NCBI GenBank assembly: GCA_002435595.1 | Contig: DJBL01000029.1 | Span: 1,362 to 22,840 of the forward strand | Source: Stenotrophomonas maltophilia | GTDB taxonomy: Bacteria > Pseudomonadota > Gammaproteobacteria > Xanthomonadales > Xanthomonadaceae | Direction: 5' to 3' | Length of the DNA stretch: 21,479 bases | Shown: positions 16,301 through 21,479 of the stretch, one piece after another | Layout of the letters: each line of letters opens with the position of its first letter | Numbering within the stretch: the stretch's first letter is position 1 | Position numbers and translations under genes: made by a program | Notes under the pieces: generated by a model | What the model was told of the DNA's origin: nothing | Database searches by the model: none | Seen by the model: only the letters and a program-made list of their open reading frames with translations

Positions 16301-17918
16301 CGTTGGCACCAATGACCACCTCACGCGAGCCGTTGGCATAGGCGCCATCGCCGACCAGCACCTGATAGTCCTGCGCCGCGTTGACTGCCCAGCAGTCGAT
16401 GCTGGCCACCAGCAGATCCACGCACGTGTTGGACCAGCCCGGCGCCTGGTCGGGCAGGAGCAGCCCGAGCAGCCCGTTGGGATTGCCGTTGTTGATGTTG
16501 TAGATGTAGCTGTCCGAGGTCACCCCGCCGATCAGGGTCAGGTGCGAGCTGCCGCCGGTGGTGGCCCCGCCCAGGCCGTTGAGCAGGGTGCCGGCCGGGG
16601 TCAGGTTGACCACCGGCACGCCCAGCACATTGGTCACCGAATAGGTCTGCATCACGTTGGCGCTGCTCACGGCCAGGTTGCCGTTGCGCATGTAGCCATC
16701 GCCGCCCAGCAGCCCCTGCGCGGTCGGGCCGACCAGGCTGCTCAACGAGCCCACCAGGCCGCCGGTGCCGATGATCAGGCCGGCATTGGGATCGGTCGCC
16801 GCCGGCGCCTTGGGATGGCCCGGCGGCAACGAGGTCGGCGCCGGGAACACCACGGCGCCCACGCCGCCGACGATGCCGCCCACCGTGTTGCCGACGCCGC
16901 CAACCACGTTGCCCACCGTCGTGCCCACCCCGCCCACGACGTTGCCCAGCGTATCGCTCACCCCACCAACCACGTTGCCCACGGTCGTGCCCACCCCGCC
17001 AACGACCGTGCCCAGCGTGTTGCCCACGCCATTGAGCAGGTCGCCCACGCCGCCGAGCAGGCCCCGGGAAGCGGCCGTCGGCGACACTGTCAGCGAGCTG
17101 GTCTGCGCCACGGCCGCACTGGCATCGACGAGCTTCTGGTTGCGATCGGCCGCTAGCACCGCATGGGCCAGCGCGTCCACCTTCACTGCGCCGGCCACGC
17201 CACTGTTCAACGTGGCCTGCACGGCGTCGTCGACGCCCACGCTGACGGTTTCATCGCTGCCCAGGGTGGCCGTTGCCGAAACACGGGCGGTGGCCCCGGC
17301 CGACAGCGTGGCGGGCAGGTCTTCATCGCGCCTGCGCAGCGCTGCGCCCGCGTCCACGCCCAGCGCCGCCGTGGCGTGCACGGCCGCCTTCGGTGCTGCA
17401 GCCACCGCCACGTTCACCGCGTTGTCCACGGCCCGCCGTGGCGTGCCGCCCACGCCGACCGCCAGCGTGCCAGCGGCCTCCACCCCGGCACCGGGTACGG
17501 CCACCTGCTGCGGCACCGCAGCCTTCAGCGCAGTGCGTGCCTGCACCTCGAGCAGCGGCGCCGGCGCGTTGGCCGGCTTGCCCAGGTTGAGCGACACATT
17601 GGCATCGGCGCTGAGCGCCGGCGTGCTGTCGCGGTCGCGTACCACGGCGGCCAGTGCCGCCTCTGCATCCAGCTTCACCGGCAGCGGCGCGTACTTGGCG
17701 GTCAGCGCCTCCAGGTCGCTGCGGGTCTGGCGCTCGCCGGCCAGTGCGGTGCCGCTGCACAGCGCCAGGGCCAGGCCCATGGACAGCAGCGACAGCGGAA
17801 CCTTCAGGTGCACCACGACCGGACCGGCGACCAGGCTGCCGCGCGAGGTGGCCACTTCGGAAACGACCACCAGGGCATTCAGCCGGTGGCTCCAGACCAG
17901 TCGAAAGATACGGTTCAT
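13350..17918 (-). CDS. Trimeric autotransporter adhesin (YadA family)
   Basis: The 1522-aa protein has an extended signal peptide (MNRIFRLVWSHRLNALVVVSE start; cleavage near GTALA-GE, about residue 61). An Ala/Val-rich N-terminal region without recognised domain (about 62-290) is followed by five tandem 11-residue Gly/Val repeats (298-352). Next come YadA-type head repeats (AVALGxGA style), three related stalk modules with FGG-type segments and VNGAQLF/INGAQLF/VTGNQLF motifs, and at least five neck motifs of the DAVNVRQL type. The C-terminal beta-barrel anchor (about 1450-1522) ends in Gln-Trp. It should assemble as a trimer in the outer membrane and mediate adhesion. Start ATG follows GGGGGA. 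The cysteine pair 499/509 in the passenger is unusual. Two very long plus-strand ORFs here are GC-frame shadows. Confidence 0.96.
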   Translation of the reverse strand: MNRIFRLVWSHRLNALVVVSEVATSRGSLVAGPVVVHLKVPLSLLSMGLALALCSGTALAGERQTRSDLEALTAKYAPLPVKLDAEAALAAVVRDRDSTPALSADANVSLNLGKPANAPAPLLEVQARTALKAAVPQQVAVPGAGVEAAGTLAVGVGGTPRRAVDNAVNVAVAAAPKAAVHATAALGVDAGAALRRRDEDLPATLSAGATARVSATATLGSDETVSVGVDDAVQATLNSGVAGAVKVDALAHAVLAADRNQKLVDASAAVAQTSSLTVSPTAASRGLLGGVGDLLNGVGNTLGTVVGGVGTTVGNVVGGVSDTLGNVVGGVGTTVGNVVGGVGNTVGGIVGGVGAVVFPAPTSLPPGHPKAPAATDPNAGLIIGTGGLVGSLSSLVGPTAQGLLGGDGYMRNGNLAVSSANVMQTYSVTNVLGVPVVNLTPAGTLLNGLGGATTGGSSHLTLIGGVTSDSYIYNINNGNPNGLLGLLLPDQAPGWSNTCVDLLVASIDCWAVNAAQDYQVLVGDGAYANGSREVVIGANARHELPQVDANVAFPGAGLNDPGDPTGVPTADYAARMGHSVVVGDSAKGTANGQVLLGAEATSTQANSVALGYRSAANRGAQASYSAYGLTAPQVSAGEVSVGFAGGERQLTNVAAGSAPTDAVNVRQLQGAINQIDALDVFAVTYDDDGAGGADYRRITLGGGTGTTTLANLAPGAIGATSTEAVNGAQLFSSNQAIVDYFGGLTAFDPATGAWTAPSFAITSVSDSGAIAQGVYDNATDAFSAVDGSLVNLNTQITDIRNGVGSRFLKINSTGLDAVATGADSIAVGTGATAVAANAIAVGAGAMADRDGTVSVGAVGSERQVVNVAAGTQATDAVNMGQMLASEAGALRYDENPDGSINYASATLGNGAGTTSLRNLRAGAVSAGSTEAINGAQLFDASQALATHLGGGAAVDANGVVSAPTYTINAVSSSGQVTPGDYNDVGSAFDAVSQSLANVADQTDAVDKLAVKYDVDASGNATDTVTLGGTGGGAPVALTNLAEARLLAGSRDAVTGNQLFQTNNAIIGYFGGTTSFDPATSLWTAPTFRISSIATDGSVLGNDYSNVTVAFAAVDESLLNINTRISQIQPGAGSPFVQVNSTKAAASATGANSIAIGPVASAAGSGSTAIGDGANASADNSVALGSGSVASVGAQSGYTGAYGAAGGSSSAGEVSVGSTGSERKVTHVADGSDRYDAVNVGQLQNGVNYAIDQSKAYTDTQINNINNGTSGMFQVNNSNNLATPAATGANSAAGGVGSSASGANSTALGNGASAQGNNAVALGAGSVASRDNTVSVGSAGAERQITNVGDGSAATDAVNVRQLQASQQGTIRYDSNVNGTTNLNSVTLGSTSTGPTTVRNVAAGTAGTDAVNVDQLRAGMNQTLDWSKAYTDERFDSFDRNLRRTDDRASAGVAAAMAVAGLPQPYEAGRSMAAIAAGSYNGESGVAVGISGVSEGGRWIYKVAGTTNSRGEGGVSVGAGIQW
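16863..17027 (-). repeat. Five tandem 33-bp repeats coding V-x-x-T-x-G-x-x-V-G-G
   Basis: Within the adhesin gene, five in-frame 33-bp units encode residues 298-352, e.g. VGNTLGTVVGG, VGTTVGNVVGG, VSDTLGNVVGG, VGTTVGNVVGG, VGNTVGGIVGG. Units two and four encode identical peptides, while codon use differs slightly, so the array has had time to diverge. Confidence 0.9.
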
Positions 17919-17980
17919 CAGGTGTTCCCCCGTGTACGGACGATGTGGACTGCATCCATGCCTGTTGGCACTTGGAGGTC

Positions 17981-17986
17981 ATTACA
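17981..17986 (-). promoter_or_regulatory. Candidate -10 box of the adhesin promoter
   Basis: On the minus strand this reads TGTAAT (5 of 6 to consensus). At 17 bp further upstream the -35 position is TGCCCC, a very poor match, as expected of an activator-dependent promoter. A start near 17974 would leave a leader of about 55 nt. The nearest TTCCGGCA copy would be centred near -44. Confidence 0.5.
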
Positions 17987-18014
17987 GTCGCCACGTCATC
18001 GGTGGGGCACTTCA

Positions 18015-18096
18015 TTCCGGCAGCGCATGCGTGCGTTCCGGCAAGACAAGAACGATAACCGGCAGCGGGATGCGCAATTCCGGCAGATTGCCGGAA
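18015..18096. promoter_or_regulatory. Helically phased direct repeats TTCCGGCA, 21-bp spacing, plus one inverted copy
   Basis: TTCCGGCA occurs at 18015, 18036 and 18078, and a variant AACCGGCA at 18057: four copies exactly 21 bp apart, two helical turns. An inverted copy TGCCGGAA is at 18089-18096 and forms a TTCCGGCA-GAT-TGCCGGAA palindrome with the last direct copy. The array lies between the AraC regulator gene and the adhesin gene, upstream of the adhesin's -10 box. AraC-type activators are known to bind half-sites repeated at 21 bp. Confidence 0.75.
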
Positions 18097-18142
18097 ACGT
18101 GCATGTCCATCCTCGTTGGGGTGCAGCCAGGGCTGCGGTGGC

Positions 18143-19132
18143 TCAGGCCGGGGTGCCGATCTGCGCTGGCGCCCGCATCAGCGTGTCGCGCGGCAGCTCA
18201 CCAAATACACGACGGTAATTGTCGGCAAAACGGGACAGGTCCCACAGCCCGCAGCTCAGCGCCACCGCCTTGACCGACTTGCGGCTGGAGTCGGCCATCG
18301 ACAGGCCACGGCAGGCCGCGCACAGCCGCAGCATGGACAGGTAGCGGTTGGGCGAGGTGCCAAACAGGTCTTCGAAGGCATAGCGCAGGGCGCGTTCGCT
18401 GACCCCGGCCGCATCGCAGATCTCATGCATGTAGATATAGCGCCGCAGGTTGAGGCGCATGAAATTCTCGGCACGCTGGGCGATCAGGTAGTGCGCGCGG
18501 CGTGCCCGCGTGTTGGAAGGACGGTCCTCGCTGCCGGCGCCCAGCAGCGCGTGGATGTGCTCGTGCAGCAGCGACTCCACCGCGTCGGCAGGCAGCGTGC
18601 CGCCTGCCGTAACCAGCTGCGCCTGCAGCTCGGCGTAACGCTGCAGCAGGCGCGCCTGGCCGCCGGCCGGGTCCAGGGTAAACAACGACAGTGCCTGTCC
18701 CGAGGGCAGCGTGCTGCGCAGGCTCAGTTCGGTCAGCTTGCGCTGCACCCGCTGCATCGGCGCCAGCAACAGGCTCAGCCGGGTGCCGGCGCTGAGGGTG
18801 AATTCACTGATGCCCTCGGGCAACACCGTCACCACCATGCCGGTGCTCAGCGGGATGCCGTGGCACCAGCTGCGGCCCTCGTCGGTGGCATGGATGAAGC
18901 CGAGCAGGCACCAGTCCTGCGGCAACATGAAACGCCCGCGGAAATGGAAGCCGCAGTGCGCGGTGCAGAACAATGCTTCGTCGTGCACGCGCGAGTGCAG
19001 CGCCGCGCGCGGGCCATTGCCATCCAGCAGCACCATCTCCAGGTCGCAGACGCGCAGCACGCCGCTCAGCGTGGCCAGGTCGTAGGACCGGAGCACGCCG
19101 TCGCCGTTGTCGTCCACTACACCATCTACCAT
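18143..19132 (-). CDS. AraC-family regulator, likely controlling the adhesin operon
   Basis: This 329-aa protein has a cupin-like N-terminal sensing region (about 1-210) and a C-terminal AraC double HTH (about 222-320). Recognisable parts are YIYMHEICDAAGVSERALRYAFEDLFGTSPNRYLSMLRL and VKAVALSCGLWDLSRFADNYRRVFGELPRDTL (both wholly within that domain). Its stop lies 47 bp from the edge of the phased repeat array and 224 bp from the adhesin start, same strand. The position and the 21-bp spacing make it the natural binder of that array; this is inferred. The ATG at 19132 has an AGGGGG site. No partner effector is evident. The C-terminus resembles the other AraC protein of the window. Confidence 0.9.
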   Translation of the reverse strand: MVDGVVDDNGDGVLRSYDLATLSGVLRVCDLEMVLLDGNGPRAALHSRVHDEALFCTAHCGFHFRGRFMLPQDWCLLGFIHATDEGRSWCHGIPLSTGMVVTVLPEGISEFTLSAGTRLSLLLAPMQRVQRKLTELSLRSTLPSGQALSLFTLDPAGGQARLLQRYAELQAQLVTAGGTLPADAVESLLHEHIHALLGAGSEDRPSNTRARRAHYLIAQRAENFMRLNLRRYIYMHEICDAAGVSERALRYAFEDLFGTSPNRYLSMLRLCAACRGLSMADSSRKSVKAVALSCGLWDLSRFADNYRRVFGELPRDTLMRAPAQIGTPA

Positions 19133-19665
19133 GACAGTGATGCCCCCTTAGGCCTGGCTCCGTGCCGCATGCACGCGCGGCGCGTACGTCGTCCTGCTTT
19201 CGGCCTGTGACAAGTGAATGTCCGCAGAAACCCGTTGGCTGCCGCCAGCAGCGCAACGCAAACCAACCTCCACATAAACCATTCATACTGCGCCCGGGTC
19301 GAACCCGATTATCGATGCGCGTTTTCGGCAAGTATGCATGAACTCGCCGCGCGGTAAACCCATCCGGTAGATTCACATCAAGCCGCGCCTTGAACGACGC
19401 AAAAGCCCTGCCAAACAGCCTTCACGCGCGTCAATAAACCGTCATCACAAAACCATCACTACATAAACACAACACCTTCACTTTATAAACATTAAATGGT
19501 TGTCCACGCAGCACGAACGATAAAAAGGACCGGCCGTTCGCTAAAGTCCAGGCCATCGCTGCCGATTTTGTGTATTGAATTCTGTTGATGACGCCGAAGA
19601 TTACGGCAGGCAACAAACCCGGCAGCTCCGTGGCGGAAACCGGGCTTGTACGACAGGGGGACGCA
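19133..19665. other. Long intergenic region between the AraC and Tad genes
   Basis: I see no convincing protein gene here. Minus-strand ORFs at 19431-19736 and 19492-20409 lack family resemblance, and the second covers the Flp pilin gene. The middle is markedly AT-rich (19431-19500 is 31% GC). It contains TATAAA at 19484-19489 and should hold the promoters for the regulator (leftward) and the Tad operon (rightward), but no confident -35/-10 pair is visible. Confidence 0.5.
19442..19497 (+). other. 56-nt G-free, C/A-rich tract
   Basis: The plus strand has no G for 56 nt, in a genome that is otherwise about two-thirds GC. If transcribed rightward it would be an unstructured C-rich leader, the kind of sequence that Rho binds; if leftward, a C-free leader. 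Function unknown. Confidence 0.45.
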
Positions 19666-19821
19666 ATGCAGATGCTCATGGATGACTGGACATCGCTGGA
19701 TCGGATCGATCCGGCCCCGCACGCGCAGGCGATCACGCCGCGCCATGTGCCGCTGCCTGCACCGCCCTACCCGCACCCGGCCCGCCTGGACCATGCCAGG
19801 CAGGCCCGTGGCCGTCGCTGA
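19666..19821 (+). CDS. Possible small protein, 51 aa
   Basis: The ORF starts at an ATG with a strong Shine-Dalgarno (AGGGGGA, 4 nt before the start) and encodes MQMLMDDWTSLDRIDPAP followed by a His/Pro/Arg-rich tail. No signal peptide or membrane span is visible, and I recognise no family. It lies 115 nt upstream of the Flp pilin gene on the same strand, so it could be a leader peptide of the Tad operon or a small regulator. The high Pro/Arg content of the C-terminus is also typical of non-coding high-GC frames, so the call is weak and rests mainly on the ribosome-binding site. Confidence 0.35.
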   Translation: MQMLMDDWTSLDRIDPAPHAQAITPRHVPLPAPPYPHPARLDHARQARGRR

Positions 19822-19936
19822 CAGCCACGCCCTGCGCAGGGAACGCGCAGACCACAGGATGGATCCGGCGGAGCCGGCGTCCACCATCCGCACGCAGGCA
19901 GTCCCATCGATTGACCGGAACAGGGAGTAGACCGTC

Positions 19937-20140
19937 ATGAAGGCTTCAATCCGCAATTTTCTCGTCGAAGAAGAAGGTGTCACCGCGCTGGAGTACGGCA
20001 TCCTCGCCGCAGTGATCGCCGGGGTGCTGGTCGTCGCCGCACGCACCGGCCTGAGCGACATGTTCAGCACCCTCTTCAGCAAGCTCAAGACGCTGGTGGA
20101 AAGCGCCAGCGGTAGCGCACCGACCACCCCGACCACCTGA
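19937..20140 (+). CDS. flp: Flp/Fap type IVb pilin
   Basis: The 67-aa product is a typical Flp pilin: a short charged leader ending EEEG (residue 14), then VTALEYG with the conserved Glu19 (+5) and Tyr20, a hydrophobic segment (about 21-36) and a Ser/Thr-rich tail. After cleavage by the CpaA peptidase at Gly14 and polymerisation it forms the Tad adhesion pilus. Start ATG follows AGGGAG at 9 nt. It is the first certain gene of the Tad operon. The 105-nt gap to cpaA contains two hairpins that probably separate strong pilin expression from the machinery genes. Confidence 0.95.
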   Translation: MKASIRNFLVEEEGVTALEYGILAAVIAGVLVVAARTGLSDMFSTLFSKLKTLVESASGSAPTTPTT

Positions 20141-20168
20141 CCGATCGCGGCAACGCGCACGGCTCCGA

Positions 20169-20220
20169 CCGCAGTCCCGGCTGCGGCGACGCCATCGGCT
20201 TGCCTCGAACAGGGGTTCGA
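20169..20220 (+). terminator. Two hairpins in the flp-cpaA gap
   Basis: CCGCAG (20169-20174) pairs with CTGCGG (20181-20186), and TCGAAC (20205-20210) pairs with GTTCGA (20215-20220) across a 4-nt loop. Neither has a T tract. They are candidates for partial termination or 3'-end protection of the pilin mRNA. Confidence 0.4.
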
Positions 20221-20245
20221 TGCGCCATCAAGGAGGAACCATCGG

Positions 20246-20791
20246 ATGTCACTGCTGCCCGTATTGGCCCTGCTGCTGAGTGCCCAGGTCGCGATCAGCG
20301 ACCTGTACGCGCGGCGCGTGTCCAACCGCTGGCTGCTGTGCGTGGCCGGCCTGGCCGTGGCCGGCCTGCTGTGGTCATGGATGACCGGCGCGATGCCTTT
20401 CCCCGGCATGCATCTGCTCGGCCTGGCGGTGGGACTGGTGGCGCTGCTGCCGTTCTACGTGATCGGCTGGATGGGTGCCGGGGACGTGAAGTATTTTGCG
20501 GTGCTGGGGCTGTTGCTGGGCGCCCCGGCGTTGCTGCCGATCTGGATCGTGGCCAGCCTGATGGCTGGCGCGCATGCGCTGGCGGTGATCGTCGCGCCCG
20601 GGGTACGCAGCCTGCTGCCGATACGCGCCCAGCTGCTGCACGCCCGGGTGCAACAGCAGTGGCAGGCCGGTGCCACCGCGCGCGGCCTGCAGTCATTGCG
20701 CCAGGGGCGCGCCGGCATTCCCTACGCGGCCTACCTGGCCGCCGCCACGCTGGGGCTGCTGGTCTGGCAGCAGCACGGGGCCAGCGCATGA
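20246..20791 (+). CDS. cpaA: CpaA/TadV-type prepilin peptidase (A24 family)
   Basis: A 181-aa polytopic inner-membrane aspartyl protease. The two catalytic aspartates are Asp19 in ISDLYARRVSN and Asp80 in the GxGD motif (WMGAGDVKYF). It lacks the N-terminal methyltransferase domain of PilD, as usual for CpaA. It cleaves the leaders of Flp and the TadE-type pseudopilins. A strong AGGAGGA site precedes the ATG. Its TGA overlaps the next gene's ATG (ATGA), so the two are translationally coupled. The C-terminal half has a Gln/Arg-rich loop (about 124-152) before the last span. Confidence 0.94.
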   Translation: MSLLPVLALLLSAQVAISDLYARRVSNRWLLCVAGLAVAGLLWSWMTGAMPFPGMHLLGLAVGLVALLPFYVIGWMGAGDVKYFAVLGLLLGAPALLPIWIVASLMAGAHALAVIVAPGVRSLLPIRAQLLHARVQQQWQAGATARGLQSLRQGRAGIPYAAYLAAATLGLLVWQQHGASA

Positions 20792-21273
20792 GCGCCCATC
20801 CGCGTTCACCCGCACGGCAGCGCCAGCAGGGCGTGGCCACCCTCGAATTCGCCTTCATGCTGATCCTCGGCGTGGTCCCGCTGCTGCTGCTCACCTACAC
20901 CGGGGTGATGATCATGGCCGCCCAGCAGACCCTGTCGCTGGCCTCGGCCGAAGGCGCGCGCGCGTCACTGCGCTACGCCAGCCCCCAGGAGCGGCGCGTG
21001 GCTGCCTGCCAGGCCGCGCAGCGCTCGATGCAGTGGCTGCTCGATTTCGCCGGCCAGCAGGCCAACTGCAGCAACGCCGGCGTGCCGCCCATCGTGGTCT
21101 CGGCGCCGGCACCGTGCGTGGGCCTGGCCAGCGCGCAGTGCATGCAGGTCTCGGTAAGTTACGACTACACGAGCAAGCCGTTCCTGCCCGGCACCGGGCG
21201 CATGTACGGCTGGCTGATGACCCAGCCGATCCGCAGCACCGCGGTGGCCCAGCTCGACCTGGGGACGCCCTGA
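20788..21273 (+). CDS. tadE: TadE-like pseudopilin
   Basis: The 161-aa protein has a basic leader ending QQG (residue 15), then VATLEFAFML with Glu20 at +5 and one membrane span (about 22-45), the TadE signature. The remainder is extracytoplasmic, with four Cys residues that may form disulfides. It should be processed by CpaA and act as a minor pilin of the Tad system. The start overlaps the cpaA stop by 4 nt. TadE-family members vary, and TadF- or TadG-type naming is possible. Confidence 0.9.
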   Translation: MSAHPRSPARQRQQGVATLEFAFMLILGVVPLLLLTYTGVMIMAAQQTLSLASAEGARASLRYASPQERRVAACQAAQRSMQWLLDFAGQQANCSNAGVPPIVVSAPAPCVGLASAQCMQVSVSYDYTSKPFLPGTGRMYGWLMTQPIRSTAVAQLDLGTP

Positions 21274-21304
21274 TGCGCGACGCATTTTTCCTGGAGGCCG
21301 TTGC

Positions 21305-21479
21305 ATGCTCAAGCTGACCCGCATTGCCGCCGTCGCGCTGATCGTGCTGGCGCTGGTGCTGGCACTGGTCGCCTTCCTGGTCAGCCGGCGCACGCCGCAG
21401 ACCGCGGTCGCCCCGTCGCCTGCGGTGGCCGGGCAGCCGCAGAGCTGGCCGGTGGTGGAGGCCGCCACCCTGCTGCCCG
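21305..21479 (+). CDS. cpaB: CpaB/RcpC Tad pilus assembly protein, N-terminal part only
   Basis: Only the first 58 codons are in the window. They encode MLKLTRIAAVALIVLALVLA and a single N-terminal membrane span, followed by SRRTPQ and a Pro/Ala-rich stretch. That is how CpaB/RcpC proteins begin before their SAF and RcpC domains, which lie beyond the edge. Its place after flp, cpaA and tadE fits the usual Tad order. A GGAGG site precedes the ATG. The identification rests on the N-terminus and context. Confidence 0.8.
   Translation, partial: MLKLTRIAAVALIVLALVLALVAFLVSRRTPQTAVAPSPAVAGQPQSWPVVEAATLLP

Noticed and set aside
12375..17156. A 1593-codon open frame on the plus strand opposite the adhesin gene
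   Set aside because: Its translation is His/Gly/Arg-rich without any domain, and it is exactly the kind of antisense frame produced by GC-rich third positions; the minus strand has clear YadA-family signatures throughout.
19275..19440. TAAACC at 19275, 19355 and 19435, three copies 80 bp apart
   Set aside because: The flanking bases are unrelated, 80 bp is not a whole number of helical turns, and a 6-mer of this kind is expected to recur in an AT-rich spacer; treated as coincidence.
20205..20220. TCGAACAGGGGTTCGA resembles a tRNA T-arm
   Set aside because: No acceptor, anticodon or D-arm can be built around it; it is only a short hairpin.
19492..20409. A 305-codon minus-strand frame covering the Flp pilin gene
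   Set aside because: It is antisense to the unmistakable Flp pilin and CpaA start and shows no family features of its own.

Overview
The window is high-GC chromosomal DNA that reads like a member of the Xanthomonadaceae, probably Stenotrophomonas or a close relative. That is inferred from protein style and gene content (Tad pilus, trimeric autotransporter, NarL-type regulators), not from a marker gene. It is gene-dense, with no rRNA, tRNA, CRISPR array, insertion sequence or phage gene visible.

Region 1 (1-4564, minus strand) is a tight seven-gene operon: a small conserved membrane protein, a DUF202 membrane protein, a formylglycine-generating-enzyme family protein with both active-site cysteines, a DUF1622 membrane protein, a MetA-type outer-membrane transporter-like protein, a DUF2092 periplasmic protein and a truncated Asn-rich exported protein. 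No sulfatase lies inside the window, so the natural client of the FGE is missing here. A divergent gene for a 392-aa polytopic membrane protein follows (4735-5913).

Region 2 (5914-10068) is regulatory: a receiver-only response regulator, a NarL-type response regulator with an HTH domain, an AraC-family regulator (all minus strand) and a divergent DesK/NarX-type sensor kinase with a membrane-integral sensor (plus strand). A dyad of the form CAGTA-N4-TACTG occurs three times: in front of the membrane-protein genes, the receiver-only regulator and the acid phosphatase. It may be the operator of this signalling system.

Region 3 (10069-12218, plus strand) encodes a class A acid phosphatase lipoprotein, an OsmC-like protein and a secreted fasciclin-domain protein.

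Region 4 (12393-19132, minus strand) is a surface-adhesion locus: an AraC-family regulator, then a 1522-aa trimeric autotransporter adhesin, then a BamE/OmpA-like lipoprotein with the TpgA architecture that anchors such adhesins to peptidoglycan. Between regulator and adhesin lie four copies of TTCCGGCA (one degenerate) spaced exactly 21 bp apart, plus an inverted fifth copy. They sit just upstream of a TGTAAT -10 box, as expected of an AraC-activated promoter.

Region 5 (19133-21479) starts with about 530 bp without a convincing gene. That stretch holds a 70-bp, 31% GC segment with a 56-nt run lacking any G. A possible 51-aa ORF follows, then the start of a Tad pilus operon: Flp pilin, CpaA prepilin peptidase, TadE pseudopilin and the beginning of CpaB.
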